Numbered from the stretch's first letter, positions 53,184-62,806 are shown. The stretch is DNA of 64,000 bases from Nonomuraea rubra (GCF_014207985.1 NZ_JACHMI010000001.1:10337001-10401000); one strand, 5' to 3'. The notes: a model not told the origin generated them from the sequence alone. Numbers and translations: made by a program.

Positions 53184-55006
53184 CGGCCCTTCCAGGAGAC
53201 AGGACCGCCGAGCCGTACGTCGGCCCGCGCCCCTTCCGCAGGGCCGAGTCCGCCCTCTTCCACGGCCGCACCGAGGAGGCCCGCCACCTGCGCGACGCCT
53301 GGCTGTCGGAGCGCGTGGTGGTGCTGCACGGCCCGGCCGCCGTCGGCAAGACGTCCCTGCTGCACGCCGGGGTGCTGCCGCTGCTGGAGGAGGAGCCGCG
53401 GCCCGCGCGCACGCTGGTGCTGCCGGTGGGCCGGTTGATCCACCAGCCGACCTGGCCGCTGGCCCTCTCGTCGGGCCCCGGCGGCTACCGCTTCACCCTC
53501 ATCAGCAGCTGGACCCCCGCCGGCCAGGCCCCCGACCCCGAGCAGGCGGTCGGTGCGGCGCTGGAGAGCGTGATCGCCGATACCGCACCCCGCCGGGTAC
53601 TGGCCGCCATCGACCACATGGAGGAGCTGTTCACCGCCTTCCCCGCCCGGGTCCAGGAGCGGGAGCGGCTCGTCGCCGAGCTGGCGGGCGCGCTGCGCGA
53701 GCTGCCGCTCAACCTGCTGCTGGTGGTGCGGGACGACCAGCTCGCCACGCTCAGCTCGTACGAGGGGCTGCTGAGCCCGCAGCCCTTCGCCTACGTCCGC
53801 CTGGAGGGGCTGGACCAGCCGTCGGCCGTGTCGGCGGTGACGGGGCCGGCGTCGGGCAGCGGCCGCCGGTACGCCGCCGGCGTGGCCGAGCAGCTCGTCC
53901 AGCGGCTGCGGACGACCACGTACACCGACCGGCTGGGCACCAGCGTCGAGATCGTCAGTGACCGGGTGTCGCCGTTCGAGCTGCAGATCGCCTGCGCGGC
54001 GCTGTGGGCGAGCCTGGACGACGGCGACGACGCGATCACCCCCGACCGGCTGGCCCAGCTCGGCGACCTCGCCGGGATCCTCGCGGGGTACTTCGACCGG
54101 ACCGTGCGCGACGTGAGCATGGAGACCGGCGTGCCGGAGCCGGAGCTGCGCGACTGGATCGAGACGACGTTCATCACCGAGCGGGGCACGCGCGGCACCG
54201 CCTACCGCGGCCTGACGCAGACCGCCGACATGCCCAACCCCGTGGTGGACGCGCTGGTGGCCCGGCACATCCTGACCGAGGAGCAGCGGGCGCGCAGCCT
54301 CTGGTACCAGCTCGGGCAGGAGCGGCTGGTCGAGGCCGTGCGCACCGCGAACCGCGCGCACCACGTCGTGCCCGCCCGCGGCAGGCCGCAGGAGCACACG
54401 CCCGCGGACTTCCGCGCCGCCGCCGAGGCCGCGCTCGGGGAGGGCAACTTCATCTCGGCCCATCGCTTCGCCTCCGTGGCGGCCAGGCGGTCGCTGGAGC
54501 AGGGCGACGAGCGGCAGTTCGCGAACCTGCTGGCGTTCCAGGCCGAGGTGTCCAGGATCGAGGGCGACCTGGAGGCGGCCAAGCAGACGCTGAACGAGGC
54601 CCGCTCGCAGTTCGAGAGCCAGCAGGACGCCCTGTCCACCGTGCAGGTGCTGACCGCGCTGGCCGAGGTCTCCCTGTCGATGGGGGAGGCCGACGAGGCG
54701 GTCGATCTCGGCAGGCAGGCGGTGGCCAGGATGCCCGGCGACGTGAGCGCCCGCACGCTCCTGGCCTACGCGCTCTGGCAGGCGGGCTCGCCCGCGGACG
54801 CGGAAGCCGCCTACAACGACGCCCTCGACCTCGACCGCAACGCCGCCCGCGCGCTCTACGGGCGGGGCCGGGTCCGGATCGCGCTGCGCGACTTCCGCGG
54901 CGCGCTCGCGGACCTGGACCGGGCACTGGCCCTGGGCCTGCCCCGCGCGGAGGAGGACCGCGCCAGGGCGGCCCGGGAGGAGGCCCAGCGCCGCCTGGGC
55001 CTCTGA
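53180..55006 (+). CDS. STAND NTPase with TPR repeats, partner of SIR2
   Basis: A 608-residue protein. PYVGPRPFRRAESALFHGR is the N-terminal signature of nSTAND1-type NTPases. The P-loop is GPAAVGKT at residues 51-58 and a Walker-B-like LAAIDHMEELF follows. A middle helical region leads to TPR-type repeats from about residue 410 (RFASVAARRSLEQGDERQFA, EAEAAYNDALDLD, ADLDRALALGL). In immune STAND proteins the repeats sense a ligand, the NTPase oligomerises, and the effector is switched on. Here the effector is the coupled SIR2 protein. The ligand is unknown. Confidence 0.8.
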   Translation: MTALPGDRTAEPYVGPRPFRRAESALFHGRTEEARHLRDAWLSERVVVLHGPAAVGKTSLLHAGVLPLLEEEPRPARTLVLPVGRLIHQPTWPLALSSGPGGYRFTLISSWTPAGQAPDPEQAVGAALESVIADTAPRRVLAAIDHMEELFTAFPARVQERERLVAELAGALRELPLNLLLVVRDDQLATLSSYEGLLSPQPFAYVRLEGLDQPSAVSAVTGPASGSGRRYAAGVAEQLVQRLRTTTYTDRLGTSVEIVSDRVSPFELQIACAALWASLDDGDDAITPDRLAQLGDLAGILAGYFDRTVRDVSMETGVPEPELRDWIETTFITERGTRGTAYRGLTQTADMPNPVVDALVARHILTEEQRARSLWYQLGQERLVEAVRTANRAHHVVPARGRPQEHTPADFRAAAEAALGEGNFISAHRFASVAARRSLEQGDERQFANLLAFQAEVSRIEGDLEAAKQTLNEARSQFESQQDALSTVQVLTALAEVSLSMGEADEAVDLGRQAVARMPGDVSARTLLAYALWQAGSPADAEAAYNDALDLDRNAARALYGRGRVRIALRDFRGALADLDRALALGLPRAEEDRARAAREEAQRRLGL

Positions 55007-55100
55007 GCCGTTACGACAGCCGCACCGTCGACAGCCGCACCGTCGACCGTCGCGATCTCCCGCCTGTGCCGTTACGACAGCTGCACCGTGGCGATCTCCC
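55007..55100. repeat. Partial duplication of the mannosidase 3' end
   Basis: GCCGTTACGACAGC(C/T)GCACCGT and CGATCTCCC occur at 55068-55100, covering the last codons and stop of the mannosidase gene, and again at 55007-55061 beyond its stop. The outer copy has an extra internal 15-bp repeat (CGACAGCCGCACCGT, twice in tandem). It looks like a recent local duplication in the gap between convergent genes. Confidence 0.6.
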
Positions 55101-57792
55101 AGGCGCCGAGCGGCAGCCGGAGCGTCCCATCTGTCACGTCGAGCTGCTCTCCCGGGCGTCCCCGCAGGTCGGCGCGGCACGCCTGGGTGAAGCTCCCGCT
55201 GATCACGGCCTCGGTGTCCTCGCCCGTGAGCGCCACGACGCGCAGCTCCCGCCGGCCGTCGCGCTCGCGCAGCGAGGTCATCACGACCCCGTCCCCGCTC
55301 ACCGACAGCCCGGCCGCGGGCTCGGGCAGCGGCAGGAACCGCTCGCCGAGCCCCGGCACCACCAGCAGGTCATGCCGGAAGGCCTCCGCCTGCGGCACCA
55401 CCTCGCCCCACGACCCCTGGTACGGCATCAGCGCCACGCTCACCGCCCGCACCCCGCGCGACTGCGCCGCGGGAGTGGGCAGTTGGGGCCCGGCCGGCTC
55501 CGGCCGCAGCGCGTTGCGGTTGCGGGAGAGGTAACCGACCGAGCGCAGCAGCGTGAGCGCCAGCTCCCCATCGGCCAGCTCGTACTCCGTCACGTGCTCC
55601 AGCAGCGCCGCCACGCCTCCCGCGGCCACCCACGAGGAGGCGGGGAAGGTGGGCAGCGGGGTCTCGCCGCAGCCGCCCTCCGCGGTGAGCCCGCGGGTGA
55701 CGACCGCGAACTGCCCCTCCGCGTACGACTGCGTGGCCTCCGCCGGCAGCGGGACGTGCAGGCGCACCCGGTGGTCGGCGCAGCGGTTGTCGAACTCGAC
55801 CCGCAGCCGTACGAACGGCTCCCCCGCCCGCAGCTCGACCCGGGTGGTGACGGCGATCTCCTCCATCCTGGCGGAGCGCGCAGCGGCGGGCACCTCGGGA
55901 GCGCCCTCGACGCCCTCGCCGGAGGCCGGCCACAGGTACGTGCGCCGCACGTCCACCATCGCCACCAGCGGCCCCGAGCAGATCAGCTCGGTCTCCACGT
56001 CCACGGGCTCCGACACGATCATGTCGGCCGCCGGCGGCGCGTAGTTGTAGGTGTCGCCCACGTCGCCGCCGTCCACGAGCCGGCCGGCACCGGTGACCGT
56101 GGTGCCGTCCTGGCCCACCACCGTCAGGGTGCCGTCGGGCGCGATCGTGACCCGCAGCAGCCCGTTGTCCAGCACCTCCTCGTCGCCCCGCACCGGCAGG
56201 GGAGCCGAGTCGGAGCTGAGCCAGCAGGACGGGTGGTGGGTGCCGGGAGAGGTCTGCGCCTCGCCGTACACGTGGTCGCGCGGTGCGGGGCGCAGGCTCG
56301 TGTGGCCGAGGGGCGGAGCCTCCACCAGGGCGGCCACCGTGCGTCGGGGCTCGGCGACGATGCGGACGCGGGTCACGCCGCCGATGGCGGCGCGCAGCTC
56401 GTCCAGGTCGGTCACCATGGAGGTCTCCCTGGCCACGGTGAACGTGAGAGTCCCGTCCTCGATGGTCCAGCCGGTGATGTGCTGCCCGTACAGCTCGGTG
56501 CCGTGCACGAAGCTCAGCGCCGTGGCCGGGTCCATCTCCTCGTCGAGCAGCAGCGTGGCCGCGTACTCCAGCGGCTGCACCGGCACCGGCGCGCCCGACG
56601 GGGCCACCAGCGGGTCGGTGCCGGCCACGTCCACGACCACGACGCCGCGCCGGGCGCCGGGGGTGGGGTTGACGATCAGCACGCCGTCGGACGGCACCGC
56701 CCGGGCCAGGCGGGCGGTGACCAGGTCGCGGACGGCCTGCCCGAGCTGCTCGGCCTCGGCGATGCGGGCGGCGACCTGCTGGGCGGTGTCGTCCACGCCG
56801 CAGCCGGTCACCGAGTCGTGGCCGCTGGCGTCCACCAACCGCCACCACGCCATGTCGAGGAAGCGGCCGGGCCACTCCTCGCCCCAGAGCGCGGCCAGCG
56901 GCTCGGCGTACCGCTCGACCATCCGCTCGGCACGGCTCATGGCCTGCTTGACGTGCGGGCGGATGGAGATGACGCCGGGCAGGATGTTGGCGCGGGCGTG
57001 GGAGCGCAGCTCGCCGCGCACCCGCGGCAGGCCCTCCACCTCACCCGAATAGGCGCCGATGTATCCGGACAGGGTGTCCATGCGGGCGCCGATCTCGGCC
57101 ACCATCTCCGGCAGCCCGCGCACCGGCGCGGAGTGGTCGGTGCCGTACATGGCCAGCAGCGACCCCTCGGGCCCGTGCCACTCCCGCATGGTGCGCACGA
57201 ACCCCGCCGCCCGCTCCTTGAGCCCCTCCCCGTCCTGGAACAGGTAGGCGCCGTTCCCGTAGCCGCCCGCCGGGAGGTACTGCGTGCGCAGCGCCGTGCC
57301 GTCGGGCGCCACCCAGGCGAAGGCGTCGGTGGTGACGGAGGCCGGGACGCCCCGGTAGACGCAGGCGTGCAGCAGGCCGGCCTTGCGCAGGATCTGCGGC
57401 ATCTGCGCCGTGTGGCCGAACATGTCGGGCAGGTAGCCGACCGGCATGGCGCCGCCCAGCTTGTCCGCCCTGGCCATGCCCAGCTCCAGGTTGCGGATGA
57501 TGTTCTCGCCCGAGCAGAGGAACTCGTCGAGCAGGATCTGCCACGGCCCCACGGCCAGCCGCCCCGACCGCACCAGGGCGGCCACGCGATCGCGGTTCTC
57601 CGGGCGTACCTCGAGGTAGTCGTCCACGCAGGCGAGCTGCCCGTCGAGGGTGAAGTGGTAGTCCGGCTCGCGCTCCATCGTGTCGAGCACCTCGTCGAGC
57701 AGTGCGACCAGGCGCAGCCTGAAACGCTGGAAGGGCTCGTACCACTCCCTGTCCCAGTGCGTGTGCGGTACGACGACGATATCCGTGCTCAC
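55072..57792 (-). CDS. GH38 alpha-mannosidase
   Basis: A 906-residue cytoplasmic glycoside hydrolase of family 38. Zinc ligands appear in HTHWDREW near the N-terminus and in VDASGHDSVTGCG, and the nucleophile Asp is in GYLPDMFGH. The beta-sandwich C-terminal domains follow (ETELICSGPLVAMVDVRRTY, VALMPYQGSWG). GTG 57792 has GGGAGGCG upstream and overlaps the dehydrogenase stop as GTGA. It is the last gene of an eight-gene carbohydrate operon and should release mannose from an imported oligosaccharide or glycoside, in the manner of MngB. Confidence 0.92.
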   Translation of the reverse strand: MSTDIVVVPHTHWDREWYEPFQRFRLRLVALLDEVLDTMEREPDYHFTLDGQLACVDDYLEVRPENRDRVAALVRSGRLAVGPWQILLDEFLCSGENIIRNLELGMARADKLGGAMPVGYLPDMFGHTAQMPQILRKAGLLHACVYRGVPASVTTDAFAWVAPDGTALRTQYLPAGGYGNGAYLFQDGEGLKERAAGFVRTMREWHGPEGSLLAMYGTDHSAPVRGLPEMVAEIGARMDTLSGYIGAYSGEVEGLPRVRGELRSHARANILPGVISIRPHVKQAMSRAERMVERYAEPLAALWGEEWPGRFLDMAWWRLVDASGHDSVTGCGVDDTAQQVAARIAEAEQLGQAVRDLVTARLARAVPSDGVLIVNPTPGARRGVVVVDVAGTDPLVAPSGAPVPVQPLEYAATLLLDEEMDPATALSFVHGTELYGQHITGWTIEDGTLTFTVARETSMVTDLDELRAAIGGVTRVRIVAEPRRTVAALVEAPPLGHTSLRPAPRDHVYGEAQTSPGTHHPSCWLSSDSAPLPVRGDEEVLDNGLLRVTIAPDGTLTVVGQDGTTVTGAGRLVDGGDVGDTYNYAPPAADMIVSEPVDVETELICSGPLVAMVDVRRTYLWPASGEGVEGAPEVPAAARSARMEEIAVTTRVELRAGEPFVRLRVEFDNRCADHRVRLHVPLPAEATQSYAEGQFAVVTRGLTAEGGCGETPLPTFPASSWVAAGGVAALLEHVTEYELADGELALTLLRSVGYLSRNRNALRPEPAGPQLPTPAAQSRGVRAVSVALMPYQGSWGEVVPQAEAFRHDLLVVPGLGERFLPLPEPAAGLSVSGDGVVMTSLRERDGRRELRVVALTGEDTEAVISGSFTQACRADLRGRPGEQLDVTDGTLRLPLGAWEIATVQLS

Positions 57793-58868
57793 GCTGACTC
57801 GCCTCCCAAGGGCAGATCGTTCAGAACGGCGTAGCGTGCCGCGATGCGCTGCGCCGTGACGATGTCCTCCAGCCCGCCGGCCGCGTCGGTGAGCGGTGGC
57901 TTGCCATCGTTCACGTAAGCATGAAAGGCGGCCAGTTGTATCTCGAACGCCTCGGTCACGTCGCGCCAGTGCGTACGGCTCTCGCCCCCGGACACCACGG
58001 TGAGCGTGGTCGGGGCGTTCATCAGGTACGGCGAGGGGAAGACGAGCTCCAGCGAACCCCGGTCGTGGTGGATGGCCACGGTCTCGCGGTAGGCGGGGTA
58101 GTCCTCCAGGTAGTGCCAGCGGATGGAGAAGCGGCCCTGTACCGGCAGGGGGCCGGAGATCTCGATGGAGCCTGGCGCGGCCCCCCACATGTCAACATAC
58201 GAAATTTCCGCAGGAGAGCCGGTAAAGCGCCTCATAAGCGACAAGTCGTGGCAAATGGAGCCGAGCGCTACCCCGTACAGGTGCCGCACCTGCTCCGGAG
58301 CCTCCTCCCCCAGCGCCCGCGACACCAGGTCGCGCTCCGCCGCGCGCAGCGAGGCCAGCAGGCCGGCGTCCACGTCGCCCGCCTGCGTCAGGTTCGCGAA
58401 CGCGAGCTGCGACTCCCCGCTCGGATGCAGCACGGTCACCTCGACCGCCCTGATCGCCTCGGGCCCGCCCAGCTCGGCCAGCACCTCCTCGGCCCGGCGC
58501 ACGGCCGGGTCGTACTGCTTCATGTAGCCGACCATCAGCCGCCCCTCGGGCAGCGCCGCCACCTCGGCCCTGGTCAGCGCGAGCGGCTTCTCGCAGAGCA
58601 CGGCGTACCCGGCGGCCAGCGCCTGCCGTACGGTCTCGCCGTGGGAGCCGGACGCCAGCACGACGACGGCCTCGAACCCGCCGTCGGCCAGCAGGTCCGC
58701 CACCGCCGTGTACCGCCGGGCGGCGCCCAGCCGGTCGCCCACGGCGTCGGCGAGCGTGCGCGACAGGTCGCAGACGGCGCTCACCTCGAACAGGTCCCGC
58801 CGCCGCGACAGCAGCGGCACGTAGACCGCCTGCGTCACGGCGCCGCAACCCACCAGCGCGATTCTCAA
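57789..58868 (-). CDS. Gfo/Idh/MocA-family sugar dehydrogenase
   Basis: A 359-residue NAD(P)-dependent oxidoreductase. The dinucleotide fold begins RIALVGCGAVTQAVYVPLL, and EKPLAL is the family's catalytic-Lys motif. TTG 58868 overlaps the isomerase stop as TTGA. GSICHDLSLMRRF near the middle carries the usual HD catalytic pair. It probably oxidises or epimerises a sugar or inositol-type intermediate. Its placement between isomerase and mannosidase suggests work on the glycone or aglycone of the imported substrate. Confidence 0.9.
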   Translation of the reverse strand: MRIALVGCGAVTQAVYVPLLSRRRDLFEVSAVCDLSRTLADAVGDRLGAARRYTAVADLLADGGFEAVVVLASGSHGETVRQALAAGYAVLCEKPLALTRAEVAALPEGRLMVGYMKQYDPAVRRAEEVLAELGGPEAIRAVEVTVLHPSGESQLAFANLTQAGDVDAGLLASLRAAERDLVSRALGEEAPEQVRHLYGVALGSICHDLSLMRRFTGSPAEISYVDMWGAAPGSIEISGPLPVQGRFSIRWHYLEDYPAYRETVAIHHDRGSLELVFPSPYLMNAPTTLTVVSGGESRTHWRDVTEAFEIQLAAFHAYVNDGKPPLTDAAGGLEDIVTAQRIAARYAVLNDLPLGGESA

Positions 58869-59758
58869 AGCCCCAAGTCCTTCAGTTTCCGGCGGTTGGC
58901 CGCCTGGTCGGCGATGTTCTGGGCGACCGTGCGCCGCCCGGGCAGGGTGTCCTGCTCGATCACGATCCAGCCCGCGTAGTCGATCTCGTCCAGCGTGCGC
59001 ACCACGGCCGGCAGGTCCAGCTCGCCCTCGCCGAGCGGGGCGAACCCGCCGCGGCCCATGAGCTCGCGCAGGTCCACGCCGTCGGACAGCGCCTGGGCGA
59101 GGATCGTGGTGTCGCCGTCCTTGATGTGCACGTGCCCGACCCGGTCCGCCCACGCGCGCAGCGCCGCGACCGGGTCGCCGCCGGCCAGCAGCAGGTGACC
59201 GGTGTCCAGGCAGAGCTGCACGTCGGTCAGCTCCAGCAGCCGCTCGACGTCCTCGGGGGTCTCGACGTGGGTGCCGAGGTGGTGGTGGAAGACCGGCTCG
59301 AAGCCGCGCTCGCGGCACCGCTCGGTCGTGTCCTGGATCCGGGCGGCGAACGCGGGCCACTCGGCGGCCGGCAGCCCTGGAGCGGTCCCGCCGGGCCGCG
59401 CGAAACGTTCCGGCGTGCCCGGGCAGGCGATCGTGGGCCGCGGCGGGAGGTCTCCTGGAGGCGCGGCGGCGAACACGTCGAGCGCCGCCGTCAGGGTGGG
59501 CAGCGCCTTGTCGTACCCGTCGGCGTCGTGAAAGGGCAGGTCCACCCAGCCGCCGCAGAGCAGCAGCCCGGCCCCGGCGAGCCGGTCGGCCAGCTCGGTG
59601 CCGGTGCCCAGGTAGCCGATCGGCCCGGAGTCGATGCCCTCGTAACCCGCCTCGGCCAGCGCGCGGACCATCTCGTCGGCGGTCAGCGGCGGCGGGCCGT
59701 CGCTCAACTCGAACACGCCGAAGCTCACGGGGGCGTTGGCGACTTTCCTCACGCGCAT
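58865..59758 (-). CDS. Sugar phosphate isomerase/epimerase (AP-endonuclease-2 fold)
   Basis: A 297-residue TIM-barrel protein of the IolE/IolI type. Metal and substrate residues show in HHHLGTHVETPEDVERLL, LCLDTGHLLLAGGD, VGHVHIKDGD and WIVIEQDTLPG. ATG 59758 overlaps the PHP gene by 10 bp. IolE-like dehydratases or hexulose epimerases are the nearest known activities. In this operon it should act after the Gfo/Idh/MocA enzyme on a keto-sugar (inference). Confidence 0.88.
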   Translation of the reverse strand: MRVRKVANAPVSFGVFELSDGPPPLTADEMVRALAEAGYEGIDSGPIGYLGTGTELADRLAGAGLLLCGGWVDLPFHDADGYDKALPTLTAALDVFAAAPPGDLPPRPTIACPGTPERFARPGGTAPGLPAAEWPAFAARIQDTTERCRERGFEPVFHHHLGTHVETPEDVERLLELTDVQLCLDTGHLLLAGGDPVAALRAWADRVGHVHIKDGDTTILAQALSDGVDLRELMGRGGFAPLGEGELDLPAVVRTLDEIDYAGWIVIEQDTLPGRRTVAQNIADQAANRRKLKDLGL

Positions 59759-60927
59759 AGCGCGATCACCTCGTTCTCGTAGGACTCCAGCCGGTGTTGT
59801 CCGTCGACGGCCGGCAGCAGCACCCGCTCGCCGCGGACGACCTGCCGCGTGCCGTCGGGGCGGACCAGGACCAGGCCGTCGGCGTCCAGGACGAGCAGCT
59901 CGTCGCCCAGCCTGAGCAGCAGCGGCCCGTCGGGGCCCGTGGACACGGCGGTGCGCCCGGCGCGCACGCCGTCGAGGACGGCGGCGGGGTCCTCCGCCAG
60001 CACCCAGGTCGTGGGCGCGCCGGGCAGGCCGTCGGAGCCCGGCTTGTGGAAGTCGCTGCCGCCGATGGCGATCACGTCGTCGCGCCAGGCGTCGGCCCAG
60101 GCCAGCGGCGCGCCCCAGCGGCGGTCCCACCAGCCGGAGCTCCACACCTCGGCCACGCGCGGCCGGCGGCTCATCGGCAGCAGCCAGGCGCAGTCGCCGC
60201 CGAGCGGATGGTTGATCGAGATCAGGCCGCCCGCGCGCTCGGCGTGCTCCACCCACGAGTCGGCGGGCTCGCGGAAGTCCACCCAGCCGACGTCACCGAA
60301 CACGTTCGCGTGGCCGCGGTCGGTGGTGACCTCCTGGCCGGGGATGAGCGTGATGTCGCGGTCGATCTTGCTCAGCCAGGGGTGGTGGCTGACCGTGTTG
60401 TGGTCGGTGACGGCCAGGAAGTCGAGGCCGCGCCCGCGGGCGAGCTCGGCCAGCTCGGCGATGGTCAGGCTGCCGTCGCTGTGGAGCGTGTGGGCGTGGA
60501 AGTCCCCGGCGTACCAGCGCAGGCCGTCCACGTCCGGGATGTCGCGGCGCGGCGGCCGGGCGCCGTGCGGCGGCTCCTCGGCCGCCGGCTCGGGCGGCGC
60601 GGCCGGTTCGCAGGTGATGTCCAGCGTGTAGTCGAGGCCCTGCGGCGGGATGCGGTGCAGCCGCAGCCACACGTTCCAGGTGCCGGCCTCGGGCTCGCCC
60701 GGCAGGTAGCCGGGAGTGGCCCAGTCGCGGGTGACGGTGTACTCGTCGCGCGCGCCGCCCGACCAGCCGCGGAAGCCGCCGGGAGCGCCGCAGCCGAGGT
60801 CGATCACCCCCTGCGACCTGTCGTAGGAGAGCTTCACGTGCACCGCGGCCGTCCCCTGCGGCACCTCGAACGGCACCTCGCGCAGGATCCGCTCCAGCCG
60901 GTCGTCCAGCGACCAGTGCCCTCTCAC
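59749..60927 (-). CDS. PHP-domain metallohydrolase (CehA/McbA type)
   Basis: A 392-residue protein with an N-terminal beta-rich part (about residues 1-135) and a PHP domain. Metal ligands are in GDFHAHTLHSDG, VTDHNT, EVTTDRGH, SINHPLGGD and GSDFHKPG. CehA/McbA-type PHP enzymes hydrolyse phosphoesters or carbamate esters. A beta-rich N-terminus before PHP is common in this subgroup. It overlaps the ABC ATPase gene upstream by 4 nt and the isomerase by 10 nt. It may cut a phospho- or aryl-linked mannoside, a guess from the operon alone. Confidence 0.85.
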   Translation of the reverse strand: MRGHWSLDDRLERILREVPFEVPQGTAAVHVKLSYDRSQGVIDLGCGAPGGFRGWSGGARDEYTVTRDWATPGYLPGEPEAGTWNVWLRLHRIPPQGLDYTLDITCEPAAPPEPAAEEPPHGARPPRRDIPDVDGLRWYAGDFHAHTLHSDGSLTIAELAELARGRGLDFLAVTDHNTVSHHPWLSKIDRDITLIPGQEVTTDRGHANVFGDVGWVDFREPADSWVEHAERAGGLISINHPLGGDCAWLLPMSRRPRVAEVWSSGWWDRRWGAPLAWADAWRDDVIAIGGSDFHKPGSDGLPGAPTTWVLAEDPAAVLDGVRAGRTAVSTGPDGPLLLRLGDELLVLDADGLVLVRPDGTRQVVRGERVLLPAVDGQHRLESYENEVIALCA

Positions 60928-61988
60928 ACCAGCTCTCCGTTCCGGTAGACCAGCGCGCGGTCACGCCGGGGCACCGCGTAGCCGTCGTCGCCCACCGCGG
61001 GCTCGCTGCCCTCGGGCACCACGGCCTGCACGCTCACGTCGTTGACGTCGAGGGTCACCAGGTGGGAGGCGCCCAGGTTCTCCACGATGGCCACCTGCCC
61101 GCCGAACGCGCCCTCCGCGGGCTCGGCCGAGTAGGCCAGGTATTCGGGCCGTACGCCGTACACGATCTCCTCCCCGTCGGACAGCGGCCCCCCGGCGGAG
61201 GCGGGGACCGCGATCTTGCACCCTGCCACCTCCAGCGTGTCACCTCGTACGGTGCCGTCCAGCAGGTTCATGGGCGTGGAGCCGATGAACCCGGCCACGA
61301 AGGTGTTGGCCGGACGCTGGAACACCTCGGCCGGCGTGCCGATCTGCCGGATGTGCCCGGCCTCCATGACCGCCATCCGGTCGGCCATGGCCAGCGCCTC
61401 GGCCTGGTCGTGGGTGACGAAGACGGTGGTGACCCCGAGCTCGCGCTGGAGCTTCTTGAGGAACGTGCGGGCCTCCAGCCGCAGCCGGGCGTCCAGGTTG
61501 GACAGCGGCTCGTCGAACAGGTACGCCTGCGCCTGCGTGGCCATCACCCTGGCCAGCGCGACCCGCTGCTGCTGCCCGCCGGAGAGCTGCCCGGGCCGCC
61601 GGTCCATGAGGTAGTCGAGCCCGAGCCTGGCCCCCACCTCGGCGGCCTTGTCGCGGCGCGCGCCCTTGGCGACCTTCTTGATGCGCAGCGGGTAGGCGAT
61701 GTTGTCCGTGACGTCCATGTGCGGGAACAGCGCGTAGTCCTGGAACACCATGGCCACGTCGCGGCCGCCCGGCTGCACACCCGTCACGTCGCGCCCGCCG
61801 ATGACCACGGCGCCGCCGGTGGCGGTCTCCAGGCCGGCGATCGTGCGCAGCAGCGTGGTCTTGCCGCAGCCGGAGGGCCCGAGCAGGGCGAAGAACTCGC
61901 CGTCGGGGATGGCCAGGTCGAGCGCGTCGAGCGCTTTCACCCCGCCGGGGTAGACCTTGGTCAGCCCGCGTAGTTCGATGGCGGCCAT
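60924..61988 (-). CDS. MsmK/UgpC-type sugar ABC ATPase
   Basis: A 354-residue importer ATPase. Walker [11 protein letters not shown]-loop VFQDYALFPHM, signature [15 protein letters not shown], Walker B AYLFDEPLSNLD and H-loop VTHDQAEAL are intact. The TOBE part follows (VYGVRPEYLAYS). ATG 61988 overlaps the permease stop as TAATG. Most actinomycete sugar importers share a distant MsiK; this operon carries its own ATPase, so uptake can work independently. Confidence 0.93.
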   Translation of the reverse strand: MAAIELRGLTKVYPGGVKALDALDLAIPDGEFFALLGPSGCGKTTLLRTIAGLETATGGAVVIGGRDVTGVQPGGRDVAMVFQDYALFPHMDVTDNIAYPLRIKKVAKGARRDKAAEVGARLGLDYLMDRRPGQLSGGQQQRVALARVMATQAQAYLFDEPLSNLDARLRLEARTFLKKLQRELGVTTVFVTHDQAEALAMADRMAVMEAGHIRQIGTPAEVFQRPANTFVAGFIGSTPMNLLDGTVRGDTLEVAGCKIAVPASAGGPLSDGEEIVYGVRPEYLAYSAEPAEGAFGGQVAIVENLGASHLVTLDVNDVSVQAVVPEGSEPAVGDDGYAVPRRDRALVYRNGELV

Positions 61989-62806
61989 TAACGCTTGATC
62001 CCTCCGTGGAAGCGGAAGCCGTACTTCTTGCTGACGAACAGGTACATGAGCACCACCGGGATCGAGTAGAGCAGCCCGAACGTGGACAACATGCTGAGGT
62101 TGGCCTGCCCGCCCTCGGTGTACAGCGTGTACGTGATCACCGCCGCCGGCTGCTTCTCCACGTCGCTCAGCAGCAGGTACGGCATCAGGAAGTTCCCCCA
62201 CACGTTGGCCACGGCCCACACCGCGATGGTCGCCAGCCCCGGCCGTACCAGGGGGACCACCACGTGCCGCACGATCTGCAGCGGCGTGGCGCCGAAGACG
62301 CGCGCCGACTCCTCGTACGACTTGGGCGTGGCGTCCATGAAGTCCTTCAGCATGAAGATCGCCGCAGGCAGCAGGCCGCCGCTCAGGATGAGGATCAGCC
62401 CGAGCTGCGAGTCGATGAGGTTCAGCTCCACCGCCAGCTGGAACAGCGGCACCATGGCCGCCGTGCCGGTGATGATCGACGACAGCAGCAGCAGCGCGTA
62501 CAGCAGGGCGTCGCGGCCGGGCAGCCGCACCCTGCTGAGCGCGTAGGCGGCCAGCGCCGAGAGCAGGACGACCAGCACGGCGGTGCCGACCGACAGCACG
62601 ACCGAGTTCCACAACGACGGCAGCGCGTACGGGTGCTCCACGACCGCCCGGAAGTTGTCCCAGGTGAAGTCGGGCACCGACACCTCGTACGTGGGGTCGG
62701 AGGTGAAGGGCGCGGTCACCAGCCACAGCAGCGGGATGGTGAAGAACGCCAGCAGCACGGCGATCAGCGTGTAGAACCCGATCCGGCCCAGGACGAATCG
62801 CGTCAT
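61988..62806 (-). CDS. MalG-like sugar ABC permease
   Basis: A 272-residue inner-membrane permease with six helices. The EAA loop is YEESARVFGATPLQIVRHVV, and LLPAAIFMLKDFMD is typical of MalG-type subunits. It overlaps the MalF-like gene by 4 nt and ATPase by 3 nt, so all three are coupled. Confidence 0.92.
   Translation of the reverse strand: MTRFVLGRIGFYTLIAVLLAFFTIPLLWLVTAPFTSDPTYEVSVPDFTWDNFRAVVEHPYALPSLWNSVVLSVGTAVLVVLLSALAAYALSRVRLPGRDALLYALLLLSSIITGTAAMVPLFQLAVELNLIDSQLGLILILSGGLLPAAIFMLKDFMDATPKSYEESARVFGATPLQIVRHVVVPLVRPGLATIAVWAVANVWGNFLMPYLLLSDVEKQPAAVITYTLYTEGGQANLSMLSTFGLLYSIPVVLMYLFVSKKYGFRFHGGIKR

Noticed and set aside
54004..57834. Long plus-strand open frame of 1,276 codons
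   Set aside because: Overlaps the STAND gene out of frame and the mannosidase antisense; no domain or motif is visible.
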